Below, piece after piece: positions 22,201 to 33,800 of a DNA stretch of 64,000 bases (within the stretch, counting starts at the first letter, position 1; each line of letters starts with the position of its first letter). The notes beneath the pieces were generated by a model. That model was not told the DNA's origin and ran no database searches. It worked only from the letters and a program-made list of their open reading frames with translations. Source of the stretch: Branchiostoma belcheri (lineage: Eukaryota; Chordata; Leptocardii; Amphioxiformes; Branchiostomatidae); assembly GCF_001625305.1 (NCBI RefSeq), contig NW_017803909.1, positions 5,411,112 through 5,475,111 of the forward strand. The letters are read 5' to 3'. A program made the translations under genes and the position numbers.

Positions 22201-24801
22201 CATACTGTATGTTGATACATTTCTACTCAGTGTTGATAACAGCTATGATCATTCTCCAATGTTCCTGATAGATTTGAGTCAGAAGACTTGCAGTATACAG
22301 GTCCTGAGGTGGGAGGGCCCAAAGGACACTCTGTGCTGTGGAACGCCATGGTTCACCCTCTACTTAACATGACCATCACAGGAGCCATCTGGTATCAAGG
22401 TATTACACCTTATCTGTGATGGCAAAACCTTTAGTTCCAAAGTCACTTTGTTACTTGGTTACCATTTAGTAATAGCTTTACATTGATTGGTGCAAAGACT
22501 AGACTATCTAGACAATGTTACATGTACATGTTTGACAATAGAAACAGTAACAATTGTACATGTTAGGGTAAATATTACATTAAACATTACACCTAACATT
22601 AATGTTGTGTTGCTGTAAGTATTTGTCCAGCATAACGTTGCTGATCCTAACTAAAATTCCAGACAATTATGTTTTTTAACTGTGATGTTGCTATTATTTC
22701 AAGTCATCAAATTGTGCACTCAAATGTATAACACTATGCTCTGTCCACTTATCTCTCAAAGACAGGTGTGTCATAAAATATGGACAGGGCTAGCCTAAAC
22801 TAAAAACCTAACTAAATGCTAGCCTGGTATCCAAAGTGAAACATATTTCAGCTGCTAAGTCTTTTTTATCCTCTCCACATTTGTGATACTTAGGATGGAA
22901 GAGATTTGGCAGATCAAATAGGTTTGTATACCAGGCCAACTAAATGGGACTTTGTTGTTTCATCACTAGGAGAGGCTAATACTGGTCACCCTGACTCCTA
23001 CTCCTGTTCCTTCCCTGGGATGATTGACAGCTGGAGGAAGGAGTGGTACATGGGGACTGGCGGACGGACAGACCCATACTTTCCTTTTGGATTTGTGCAG
23101 GTGGTCCTCATTGTGACGTATTGTTTTTGTAGTATTGTAGAAGGTTTAGAAACTGTGATTCAACACATTACAAGTAAAACGTACTATGTTTTTAGCTCGT
23201 CTCTGCTTCTGCTCTGAGTGAAGAATCAGTGCAAGTATCACAACATGAAAATTCATCTATGTTTGCACTATATGACATTACTACTAAATATCATATCGTT
23301 ATGATCTACATATAATAATCTCCAAACAGATGTATTACATGGATTTATGTTTTTTTATAGCAGTCTACCATTGTCAAACTGCCCATATTACTATTGATCT
23401 ACTGACATGTCTGTCTGCTTTAGCTCTCTACCACTGGCACCCCAAAAGCCACCGGTAATTTGGGCTATCCAGCCATCAGGTGGCACCAGACAGCTGACTA
23501 CGGCTATGTCCCTAACCCAGTCATGCCCAATGTCTTCATGGCAGTGGCTGTGGACCTGCCTGATGCAAAGTCACCATTTGGCAGGTATGGTTGAGCATCA
23601 TGAGAAAACCCCAACTTTCTATTAATTGAAATGAAAGCTGACATTTCTCTGCACCCAAAGTCCACACGTTTTCTGAATCTACCTATAGCTAGTATCTTGA
23701 ATATTTTTAGGCAACAACTTTTTGCAGTTCAAACCTTTTGTAAGAGACTCAGTGTATTGAACAGGGATTGGGCCATGAAAGGGTTCTGAATGTTTGACAT
23801 TTGGACTAATTAATAATCGGTCAAACCTAAGCTTAAAGTTATTGCAGAAACTTTCCAACATAACTTCAGGTTTCCTTTATAAACTTTGAAGTGTGTAAGT
23901 TCTGCATTTTGATTTTGTACGCCAATCTTCCAGCATCCATCCACGGGACAAACAGGACGTAGCCAGCCGATTGGTCCTCGCTGCCCGTGCCGTAGCCTAT
24001 GGTGAGACTGATGTGATGTTTCATGGTCCCAGACCTGCCAGTGTGTCTGTGGACGCCTCCACCAAAAATATTGACTGGATCTATCCCAAAGCCATGAACA
24101 TCACTGTCAAGTCTAAAGATGGCTTTGAGGTGAGGAATATATATGTTTTTAAACATAAAAGTAAAGATTGTAAATCAATGTTATAAAATAAGAAGGTAAT
24201 ATCAGCGGTGGTTTTCTGTTTGCCAGTGTGCTGCTCCGCAAACTTGGACCAGAGTTTGTTTTAGTAAAGATTGTAGATCTACATTACAACACATGTAACG
24301 TTAACATAAATTCTGCACATTTGTGACATTCCCCCCAGGTGTGCTGTTCCCCAGACTTGGACCAGTTTGTTTCAGTAAAGATTGTACATTTGTGACGTTC
24401 CCCCCAGGTGTGCTGCTCCCCAGACTTGGACCAGTTTGTTTCAGTAAAGATTGTACATTTGTGACGTTCCCCCAGGTGTGCTGCTCCCCAGACTTGGACC
24501 AGATTGTTTCAGTAAAGATTGTACATTTGTGACGTTCCCCCAGGTGTGCTGCTCCCCAGACTTGGACCAGTGCTCCATGACTTCGCAGGAGTGGGTTCCA
24601 GTCCCCATCGTGTCCAGCACCTCCTATTCCATCACCCTGCAGCTCACGCAGGACTGCTGGGAGAACGTCACGTACATCCGCTACCTGTGGAAGGAGTGGC
24701 CCTGCGATTTTAAGGAATGTGCCGTGTACTCGGAAAACGACTTACCCGAGGCACCGTTCTTTGGATGCATGATGGAGCCTGACAAGAAACCCCCCTGCTA
24801 G
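19228..24801 (+). CDS. SIAE: Sialate O-acetylesterase paralogue D, secreted/lysosomal form
   Basis: Ten exons: 19228-19303, 20149-20304, 20778-20959, 21325-21463, 21660-21834, 22272-22399, 22970-23100, 23424-23584, 23934-24129 and 24544-24801. All borders are AG/GT and phases close to 533 codons, close to human SIAE (about 523). The start was chosen because it gives a classical signal peptide (MAMLK, then a leucine/cysteine-rich hydrophobic core ending near VAG). Motifs: VCSGQSNM (Ser 130, nucleophile), TWGGTPVEAWSS, WYQGEAN spanning exons 6-7, IRWHQTADYGYVPNP (His 350), SIHPRDKQ, and the cysteine-rich last exon. Expected reaction: removal of 9-O- and 4-O-acetyl from sialic acids in the lysosome or secretory route. 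It faces copy C head to head, with E-box sites just upstream. It looks like the intact, ancestral-type member of the cluster. Confidence 0.93.
20513..20743 (+). repeat. tRNA-derived SINE in intron 2 of SIAE-D
   Basis: The head has an A-box-like TGGTGCAATGGTTAGAGC and a B-box-like GGTTCATTACTC at tRNA spacing, but it does not fold as a tRNA gene. It is followed by a body with GCCCTTGGGAAAGGCACTT and a T/A-rich end. This architecture is that of a tRNA-SINE. Related degenerate bodies occur near 1290-1360, 7490-7560, 16630-16730 and, inverted, near 52160. Confidence 0.7.
24223..24543 (+). repeat. Splice-acceptor minisatellite in intron 9 of SIAE-D
   Basis: Exon-like starts at 24339, 24408 and 24476 precede the true exon 10 start at 24544, with spacing of 69, 68 and 68 bp, plus a decayed unit at about 24223-24285. 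Each unit contains a branchpoint-like TTTGTGAC, a C-rich tract, CAG, the first 27 nt of exon 10 (VCCSPDLDQ), then TTTGTTTCA/GTAAAG. Reading from any decoy acceptor without a further splice gives VCCSPDLDQFVSVKIVHL and a stop. Confidence 0.92.
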
Positions 24802-25301
24802 AATGGCAGTGAATGTGCAATGTCGTCTACTGGTGTAACTAGTAAATTTCTGAAATGCTTACATTGTTCTTTAATGGTGGCTTACATAAAATTTTACTAT
24901 GCAATTCCAAGCTGTGGCATCAAGTACAATGTACATGTAGAGAAGGAGTCTTCTAAAATGTTGGTAAATTGTAGGTGGCTTACATGTAGTTTTACTATGC
25001 AATTTTAAGCTGTGCACTTCATAACACACTTTGTTGATCTGATAATCCACTATATCTTAATTTTAAGAAAGCTGTTACCATTGAAGAGTTATGTCTATTC
25101 CTCATTGAAGAAGAGTCAAATTATAAAGTACTCTAAATGGAATACTGCCATTGATATGTGCCTTCTGAATTAGAGTTCAAAATTGTGCATTACGAGTATA
25201 TTCTGAATTAGAGTTCAACATTGTGCATTATGAGTATATACTGCACACTTGCCATATTTACACATCTATAACACGAAAATATTTATGATGACCAATTGAG
25301 T

Positions 25302-25307
25302 AATAAA
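25302..25307 (+). terminator. Polyadenylation signal of SIAE-D
   Basis: AATAAA about 500 bp after the stop codon, the first canonical signal downstream on the plus strand that I found. Confidence 0.5.
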
Positions 25308-25789
25308 AGTCGAGAGTAATTTTATATTACTATTGTTAGGTCAAGAAGGATATCTTCAATATAACCTCATGGGTAATGAGGTAAATGTATTGTTCTATAC
25401 AGTAAATAAGTGACTTCTATGCAAATGATTTGATAGTCATTGTCATTCAAAATCTAGTCTTTTTAACTAGGAAGTAAGGTTTACCAAAGACAGGTTGCAA
25501 AGCAATGCTATTTTATTCACCTTCCTAGGGCATCACGTAACAACCATTTGATAACATTTTCATATGCTAAATCTAAGTTAATGTGCACAAGATGCCCTGT
25601 CACCTAATACACATTGTCAACGTATTGTACAATGCAGTTTTATCTTTGCCCTGCAATAGCAAATATAACTTGCCCTTTTTCTACAAGCATTGTCTCATAA
25701 TTATCTGATTCGATACTATCTCCCAAAAAATGGTAAGCGGCGGTTTTTTGGGCGCTCTGAATCTGTACATCTTGTTCAGAAACGTCAGG

Positions 25790-25895
25790 TGTTCATCTCA
25801 AAAAGGTACAAAAGCTGCCGTCATGTGCAACGTGACTTTTTGTGACATGCAGTACGTAGGAAGAACTCGTTTTAAACACAAAGACTCGGTAAGGC
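25790..25895 (+). mobile_element. Relic of a GIY-YIG-type endonuclease region, Penelope-like element
   Basis: One frame reads AAVMCNVTFCDMQYVGRTRF, matching the pattern of the cysteine-bracketed GIY-YIG nuclease start of Penelope-like retroelements (CxxCxxxYVGxT). Only about 35 codons survive and no other part of such an element is visible nearby. Confidence 0.4.
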
Positions 25896-27895
25896 TGTGA
25901 GAGAAATAACGTTAATTAACAGTGCTGACAGAAATACACATCAAGAACAAAATTTTCAGTGGTTATCAAAGAAAAAAAAGGAAGAATGGAGTACACTATC
26001 TATGAACATCATACAACTTATCCAACACCTTAATGTTTAATACATTTTGTACCTGAAGACAAGTTTGCACAATATTAACTTCAAGTAAACTTCTCCTGTA
26101 ACCAATGCTAACCAACCACTAGGCTAGCACAGAATGATATTTAAACATCCTAATGTAGGTAAAAATGTCTCGTGACCTGGACCACGAGGTGTGCAATTTT
26201 CATGTAAAATTGACATTTTTTTTGTCTTGTATTTGTGTTGGTAGCTGTTTTGGGAGAGTGCAAAACTTGTGACAATCACAAGAAAGTGGACATTACACAA
26301 ATGCAAAACTGGGTTTGACAGGCACAGATGACATTTTCAACAATAAAAAAAAGAATAAAGTGATAAAAAAAAATCCTATGCAAAAGGAGGGCTTTATATT
26401 GCACAGCAGTTTTGAGATTTTGGACAACACCTGAGAAATCATCCTTTCTCTCCTTACAAGCAAATTATTGCTAGCTGAATGGTAAATTTCTGCATATACA
26501 ACTCAATCAACCTAGTCTCAGGCCTTCATGTATCAATATTCCTTATCGGTCATTTTAACAGTACGAATCAGCAGTTAGTTTCTTTGAAAATTCTCAGAAA
26601 CACAACTGGCAAAATATTTGCCACATTAACAGAGTGACCACTTTTTGAATTAGACACGTACAAAAAGAAAATGTATATCTAACATAGTCCTTAGGACAGT
26701 GTTGCCTTTTCTCTGCTGATGCTGTCTTTTACCTAAATGCATTTTCCAAAGCTTACTTGCCATTCTGTTTGGTACAAAATATAAAAGTGTGCCAAACTCT
26801 GGAGCTCATTTTTGCTAAGGCTTGGGCAGCCTGGTCTCTTACTTTTAAATCACTGATTGGCTGCTCAACAATGCAACACACAAGAGTTCACCTTCAATGG
26901 CAGCATCTAAGTTTCAGTATTTCAATGTTTGCCTCTGTGCAGTGTTAAAACGTTGCCTCGGTGGCAAGAAAAAGCTGCAACTTGCAACAAACATTAGCTT
27001 GTATACACCCAAGTATGGAGCTCGCTGGAATCAACTTTCGGCATACGATAACGTCTTTCATTATCGCTCGAACACTATATTCCGTCAATGAGTACTTTTG
27101 CAACCCCAATCTTCGACAGCCAACATTCTTTTACACTAACTGTTCTCTGAAACCTTCCCATGATCAACTGTCTGAACATATCTACGTCCTTGGAAAAAGT
27201 GGCAACTTTTGGGCATCATCTTTCAAAGTGTCATTCTTTTTCCAAGAAAATTGGATCTTCCTAAATACGACAATTTGATTCGCCCCATAGACGACTCAAC
27301 TGCAAGTTGAAAGGAAAATCTCTTATCTATAGAGTAGTTCCGTCCTTACATGAAGTCCGGTTTCAAATACTGTACAGCATCTACATTTATCAACTGTAAA
27401 GACATCCATTGTGAACATCTCTACGGTTCCATGCTAAGGAGCAGTGCACCATTACAAGCCAAAGTCCGGATCCTACGTTTTGAGGCAAAACAAACAAGCT
27501 CGTACAAAAGTCTTCAATGCACCGACACTCCTTCATCAATGGAATTACACTTAATAATCACTTTCCAGTATATCTTGGTCTCTCGTTCTCGCCTGCTTGT
27601 TGTATCTTCTAGTTCGTATAGCTGCATTATGATTAGATGCTCGTCTTCATTCTAGTGGGTCAGCAGCATTAATGTCAATCTTCGTTCAGAGCAAAGTGTC
27701 AACTTTCAAACTATTCGAGTCATTTCGCTGCAGTCACGTAAAGCAGCTTCATTGCTCCTCAATACTTTCTGGAGATCTCAAACTCCTATGTACTTTTTGG
27801 AGGGCTCAAGCTCCAATGTCCAAAGTTCGACCGTGAAATGCCGTTTAAAAAAGAAACACTTTTTTGGCATTTTGGAACTGAAAGGTGGCGGTGGC

Positions 27896-30800
27896 TCAGA
27901 TCAGGTCGCAGCGGCGGTAGTACAGGAGGTATGGCACGCGTGGAGGGGTGTACTTCATCACCTGCTGGGACGTCACCACTTTCACGTTTTGGTCGTCGAA
28001 GCGGAGCCACCCGTTGATGCCCACGTGGAACACGTCGGTGGTGTAGTGACCGCCCGTGGCGTTCTTCCCGTGGTGGTAGACCACGGCGAACAGGCGGTAC
28101 GTACGCTGGCCCTGGTGGAGCTTGTTCTTCACCGCAGGGGACAGCAGTTCTGATCCGAAACAAGAAAATACATACATTCACTTTTTCTATACATTTTTTT
28201 TTCTACATAAGGTGTTCTACTTCTAGCCTGGTTGAAATTTACAACACTAGTTAAAACTGGTATGTTCAACACAAGAACGTCAACATAAAGACAACATTCA
28301 CCAAAAACTTTCCTAAAAAACTTTCTTAAAAAACTAAAAAAAGTTATTCTCCCACATTTGAGTCATATGAAGTACTAAGTTCTTCTCCTGTCCTACCTTT
28401 GTTAATGTCCAGTTCGATGTTGAAGTCCACCCTCTTCTGTACCTTCTGAGAACCGCCCGTTTTGTCGTAGACGAAGCGTTTGAGGTGCAGGACCAGGACG
28501 GGGGGAAGGTCCTCGATCATCATCCGCCGCGACGCTTCCACCTTCAAACACATCACGACATAATTCGTGGTCACACAGTCCTATACACATCACTCCAGCA
28601 CGTCAGCAGAACGTATTGCGCCTGCTCAAAAGCCCCATTGTCACAGTTTTTGTTGGATTTTTGGTCAACGTTGCATCAGAAATTTGCCTGTTGCAGAAGA
28701 TATCTTTTCCCACATAACATTTGGAAACTACAGATGGGATGTTAACCATATACACGCGACATGATACTTACGCCAAAGTCCATAAGTCAGTGCAAACACC
28801 CTACAAAAAGGACTTCAATGCAACATGACTGATATCCTGCTCTTAAACAACAATCCTCACCTCTTGTTTGGTCTTGGAGCATGTGTACCCATGGATGGTC
28901 TCCTTAGTCACCATGGCCTCCAGGGCATCTTTCACGGTCCAGATCTTCTCAGACTGAAGAAAAACAGAAAATGTTCATAGTTTTTCATTTACATTGTAGT
29001 GTTTGGATGTCATAATTTTTTTAAAACAATTCTATTTTCGGTAAGTATGCCTCTTTCTATTCTAATTGTAAGGAACTAATAAAGGAAAACAGCCTAACCT
29101 GGATGTCCAGCTGCAGTGTGAAGAAAGGCTGCAGTGTGGCGGACTCTCGGGTGCCGTGCTGGTGGAAGATGGAGCGCAGCTGGCCACCGAAGATGTCTGA
29201 TATCGGCGTCCTGACGAAGTTTGCCTGAGCACAGGAATGGACAAAAAACCTGTCAGTATGCTAACTAAATTCCATTCCATATGTGAACTATTTTAGTGTA
29301 ATTCACTGACTTTGTCTTCACGGTAGCAAAATTTTGCAGTCTGAGGAAATGAACACCACAGTGTTGGGAGGGGGGGCAAAAGATTTGATAATGGTAATAA
29401 TGACAAGTTCAATGACAAGTTTTTGAAGTGACTGTAAAAACCATGAACATAAAAGGTACAGTGACAAACTCAGGAATTACAGTTACTGTACAGGCCAGGG
29501 CCTGTAACTTTAACATTAGACCACAATGCACCACACTACTCATGCACACTTTAAAACTCTACAAACCGACTTAGGAAGACCAGAACTCACAGTCCGTGTG
29601 ACAGTGGACTTGTTCTTTGGTCCCACTTGCTCCCACTCGTCCTCATCACCCTCCTCCTGCTCCCTCATGTATCCCTCCACCGCTCCGTCCTCTCGTGGGG
29701 TCGGCGAGGCAGGGCCGTCAGACTTCGGTGTCAGCTCACCGTTCATCTTAGGCTGGTTATCTGTAATAAAAGACAAGAACATTTTCTTTATACCAGGAGA
29801 ACCATGATCAACACTTCACCATTACACCATGGGCATTTTTTTGCCAAGTTGTATCTGAAGGATTTTTTTTCTTACCACCATAAAGGTAAAATTGTGATAC
29901 GCCAGAGAACAGTGGAGAGGGAGAGGCACAGCTACATATTTTACTCCATACCATTTTTGAATGGTGAAGGAGGTGGTGTGAAATATATTGCATTTGCTTG
30001 CAAACATCTGCCTCTTTTGTTTTTTAAATGCCTTGCCTCAGCTACTCAGAGCATAATGGACTACTCTCTGCTGCCTGTATGTGTATTGTAGTGTTACCTT
30101 TCTGTGCCATTTTCATGGCCACCTGCATCTCTTCATGGATGCCATTCAACACGCAAGACAGGAACTCTTCTGCATCCTCCTGCCGACCCTAACAAACAAA
30201 CAAACAATTGTTTACCTATTACTGTGTACAGCATGAGAATGCCAATCAACAGTACAGTTATAGAGGGTTTGTTAATGCAACAGAAACTAAAGTGACTCTC
30301 GTAAGTTCAACTACAAACTTCAAATTAGAAATACAAAATAAGTCAAGAAATTCTCTTTACTAGTAAATATGTGGGTTTCAGTATATTCTTTTTCTCAAAA
30401 TGTAGGAAACCATGACTTTCCTGAGGTGTCACAGCCAGGCATGAAACACCTGGTGAAATGTATTAATACATATTCATTTCCTTCACGAAAATACAGTATT
30501 TTGGAAACAGAACTTGTTTACTAACCTTGGAAGACAGCGTGGACTTGATAAGAGACAACATGTGGTAGACGTAGGTCGGCTCAAACGGGCTTCCTGGTCT
30601 CAAGTCCTGGGCAGGCTTCTTACCAGCTGGGAAACCAAAGGATCACTCGTTAATAGTCACACTTACTTTGTAACAACAGCAGGGATTTTGCAAAAGCTGA
30701 CTTTGACATAGGATTACTCATAAAATATGTATAAAAACTTGAGCATGAGCATATCATCTCATGATAATACCTGTGTCACAAAGAAAAACATCATTCAAGT

Positions 30801-33800
30801 GAATTACACCAGACTAACTACTGCACTTTTTGTAATAACACCATCAGAGACAAAGAAAACATTTAAATAGGATATAGTTTTCTTTTTACATTTCTAAGTT
30901 TGTCTCTCCTTGCGATATGTAAGCAAGGTGAGACAAGCTTGGTTGTGTAAAAGAAAACTACATGTATATTCTATACTTTACCAACCTGATGAAACTATTT
31001 TTCGGAAGTAGACATTCGAATGTTTAACAACTAACTTAAAAGTTGAACTCCACTGACCTATGGTCTTTTGAGAATTAGGCATGGATCCAAACTCGCCCAT
31101 GAACTCCATTCTGTAAAACAGAACAAAACAAGTTAACTCAAAGCACTTCCTTTTTAACCGTTTCGTATCGCATATCAAGCGTATTAGCTATTGGCATGAT
31201 TTTTACCATACATGTACCTATACCAGTAAGCACCAAGTGTAAGACCTAAAACAAGACCAGCCATGTCACAATTTCTTAAGTTAATATCTAGATTCTAAGA
31301 GAATGAATACCAGAGAGAAAACTTTGACAATAATACAATAAAGTAGCGTATACACACAGGCAGTCCAGGATTGGTGTGGCAGTGGGGCCCCTCTTGTTTG
31401 GCGAGCTGGGGAGGGGCGTGTTCTTCATGAGGTTGTACATGGGGGGACAGGCTACCATGGCCTGGAGGGTCTGTTAGGGTTGGTCAAGGCTTAAACTTGT
31501 CACAGACACAAGAGCAGAATTGCTATTTCTGAACATCGAAAAGCAAATAAGATTTACTTAGCCACATGGACAACCCTGTTATTTCTGAAAGAATGTATGA
31601 TGTGAATGTGTAACTATTGACTTCGATACATCAAAACCTAAAAACAGCAGAAAACACTAACATTATAGATCTAGATCCACATTAGTAACTGTGGGCATGT
31701 TAGCTGGATGTGTTGTTTCTGAATCCACACAAACACAGAAGGATACGGCATTGATATAACACCAGTTGCCTTTGTTGACCAGTCCACGTGGCTGCAGGGC
31801 CACTGGCTTGTGGCTTACCTTGGGGTCCAGTAGGTACTCTGAGGAAGGGAAACAATAAGAGAATGTTACACAATTCATGTTTGTCACAAGGCCTCACAAT
31901 ATGACAAATGCCCAAACAATTCTCGTACTTTTTCAATGCAATTTTCATTACTATTCATTAGCATTTTGGACAAAACAGTTTCTTCGCCTCCAGCTAATGT
32001 GCACTGATACAAAAGTTCAACACCTGAAGACTTTAAGAGTAACAGAAACTATAAATATTATCACTCCTTTGTTTATCCTATCCTACGTTGTCCTACTTGA
32101 ACATTGTATCAGATAAAAATTTGAGTGCCAACCTCCAAGGCCCCTTATGTGGTCATCGTCTTCTGGGGGTACAACCATCTTCTCAGCAAGCTTGGCTTGG
32201 GGTTCACCTGTGGGGCCTTGGGCTGGTGTGGGGATGCTGGCGGGCGCAGTCTCGTCGTTCCCCACGTGTGCCACGTAAGCTAGAGGGGCATTATGGGCCA
32301 TCTGTGGACTACTACAGCGAACAAGAGGAACAGAATTAACATTCTGTAACTTAGCTTGAACGATATAGCGATAAGAGTAAACAGAGGGAAAAAAAAACAA
32401 TATTACAGCCTGCTGTTGCTGGTAGAAAAGACTCAAATTTTAATCATTCACAAAAACCAAACTGATCAATTTTCACAGGTACCTTGAGCCTTTGAATAAT
32501 CCAGCCCAAGTTTTAGGAGTGGCCGGGGGAGGAGAGGACACAGCAGGTGGATTTGAATTATTTACAGACTGCTCTGATTGGCCGTCATCTCCTTGACTGA
32601 CAGACTCCTCACTTTTTGCATCTTCCTGGCTCTCTCCCATTGCATTGTGGGAATAAACTGTTGCTGCAGTTGCCTCTTGGGAAGGATTTGACACATTTCC
32701 GCCAGCCTCTTCCTCTATTATTGCCCCTGCTGGGTTAGAATGACTGCTAACTTCATGAGTGTCCTCAGCAGAGGGCTTGGCGACGTCTGCTGGCACTGGT
32801 AACGGTGACAAGGGTCCGTTTGGAACGACCACTACGCTAGGAGAAGGAACAATGGGGTCTACATTTGGTCTATGTTTGATCTCAGAATCCCCAACTGTTT
32901 TTAGAATAGTCCTGGGAGGTTCCTGAAGGGGGCTAGCAGGCACGTCGTTAGAGTGGGAAGTAACGTTAACATTGCTGATCGCTACGTCTTTCACAGGCAC
33001 ATGTTGATGACTCGCGTCAACGGGCTCCAACCGCCCCGAGCTCTCTGATATTCTCTGTGGTCTCACGTCCACGTGATTCTCTACCGGTCTCTGTAACGGC
33101 GCGGGAACATCTGTAACAACTGTCTCTGCAGATCCTGCCTCAAGATCCTTGTAATAGTTCGGCGGGCGCTTCTTTTTGTTTCTCCTCTCCTTTGGTTTGG
33201 CGTTTCCGTTAATATTATTACCATTACCATTTCCATTGCTATCGTCTTTCACTGTGTCCTTTCCTTGCACGGATTCCGACTCGCTGCTAGCGACAGAGTC
33301 TGAGGGGCTCCGGTAATATCCCTGTTTGTCGGAACTCGATATGTAGCTGGACTCTGACGATGAATCCACGCGGTGGTTGGCGGAGATCTGGACGTAATCC
33401 TGCTGCTGCAGGGAAGCTGGGGCGGAGTCTACATAGCCTGGCGCAGGCGCATGGGCGACTTGGTCCTCTACTGCTGAAACCTCGGGGATGGCTGCAACAA
33501 GGACAACATAATATCAGCAAACAATACTAAATTGAGGTCAAGATATAAATGAATAATTTAATAGACAGGCTTTCTGCTAGCCATAATAACACAACACATG
33601 ACGTGATGTGATCTTCTTTTCATAGCAACCTGCTTTTCAAGTCAAATATAGGCCATACTAATTAGATCCTTGAACCTTTGAAAGGGATAATCATGCGGGA
33701 TAATTATACAATCTACTGTCATAAAAAGAGCAATGCCTACACTGTGTATTCATCAGTATTCGTACTTGACCAAACTTTTATGTATCATTCTCCTTGCCTA

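Larger units (their letters stand above)
24802..27895. other. Convergent 3' region between SIAE-D and USP10
   Basis: The 3' UTR of SIAE-D probably ends after the AATAAA at 25302-25307. The remainder is low-complexity AT-rich DNA, including the probable 3' UTR of USP10 on the other strand. I see no conserved protein gene; small open frames around 26757-27655 have no recognisable domain. Confidence 0.5.

Noticed and set aside
22201..22271. Acceptor at 22230 for SIAE-D exon 6
   Set aside because: An exon starting there would be out of frame with the conserved block; the AG at 22270-22271 gives the phase required by exon 5.
24323..24801. Long continuous reading frame through the minisatellite as part of exon 10
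   Set aside because: The openness is a by-product of the repeat and the true acceptor at 24544 is clear from exon phase; homologues do not have this sequence.
27752..28153. Plus-strand 133-codon open frame
   Set aside because: It is antisense to the last USP10 exon, which has strong protein homology on the minus strand.
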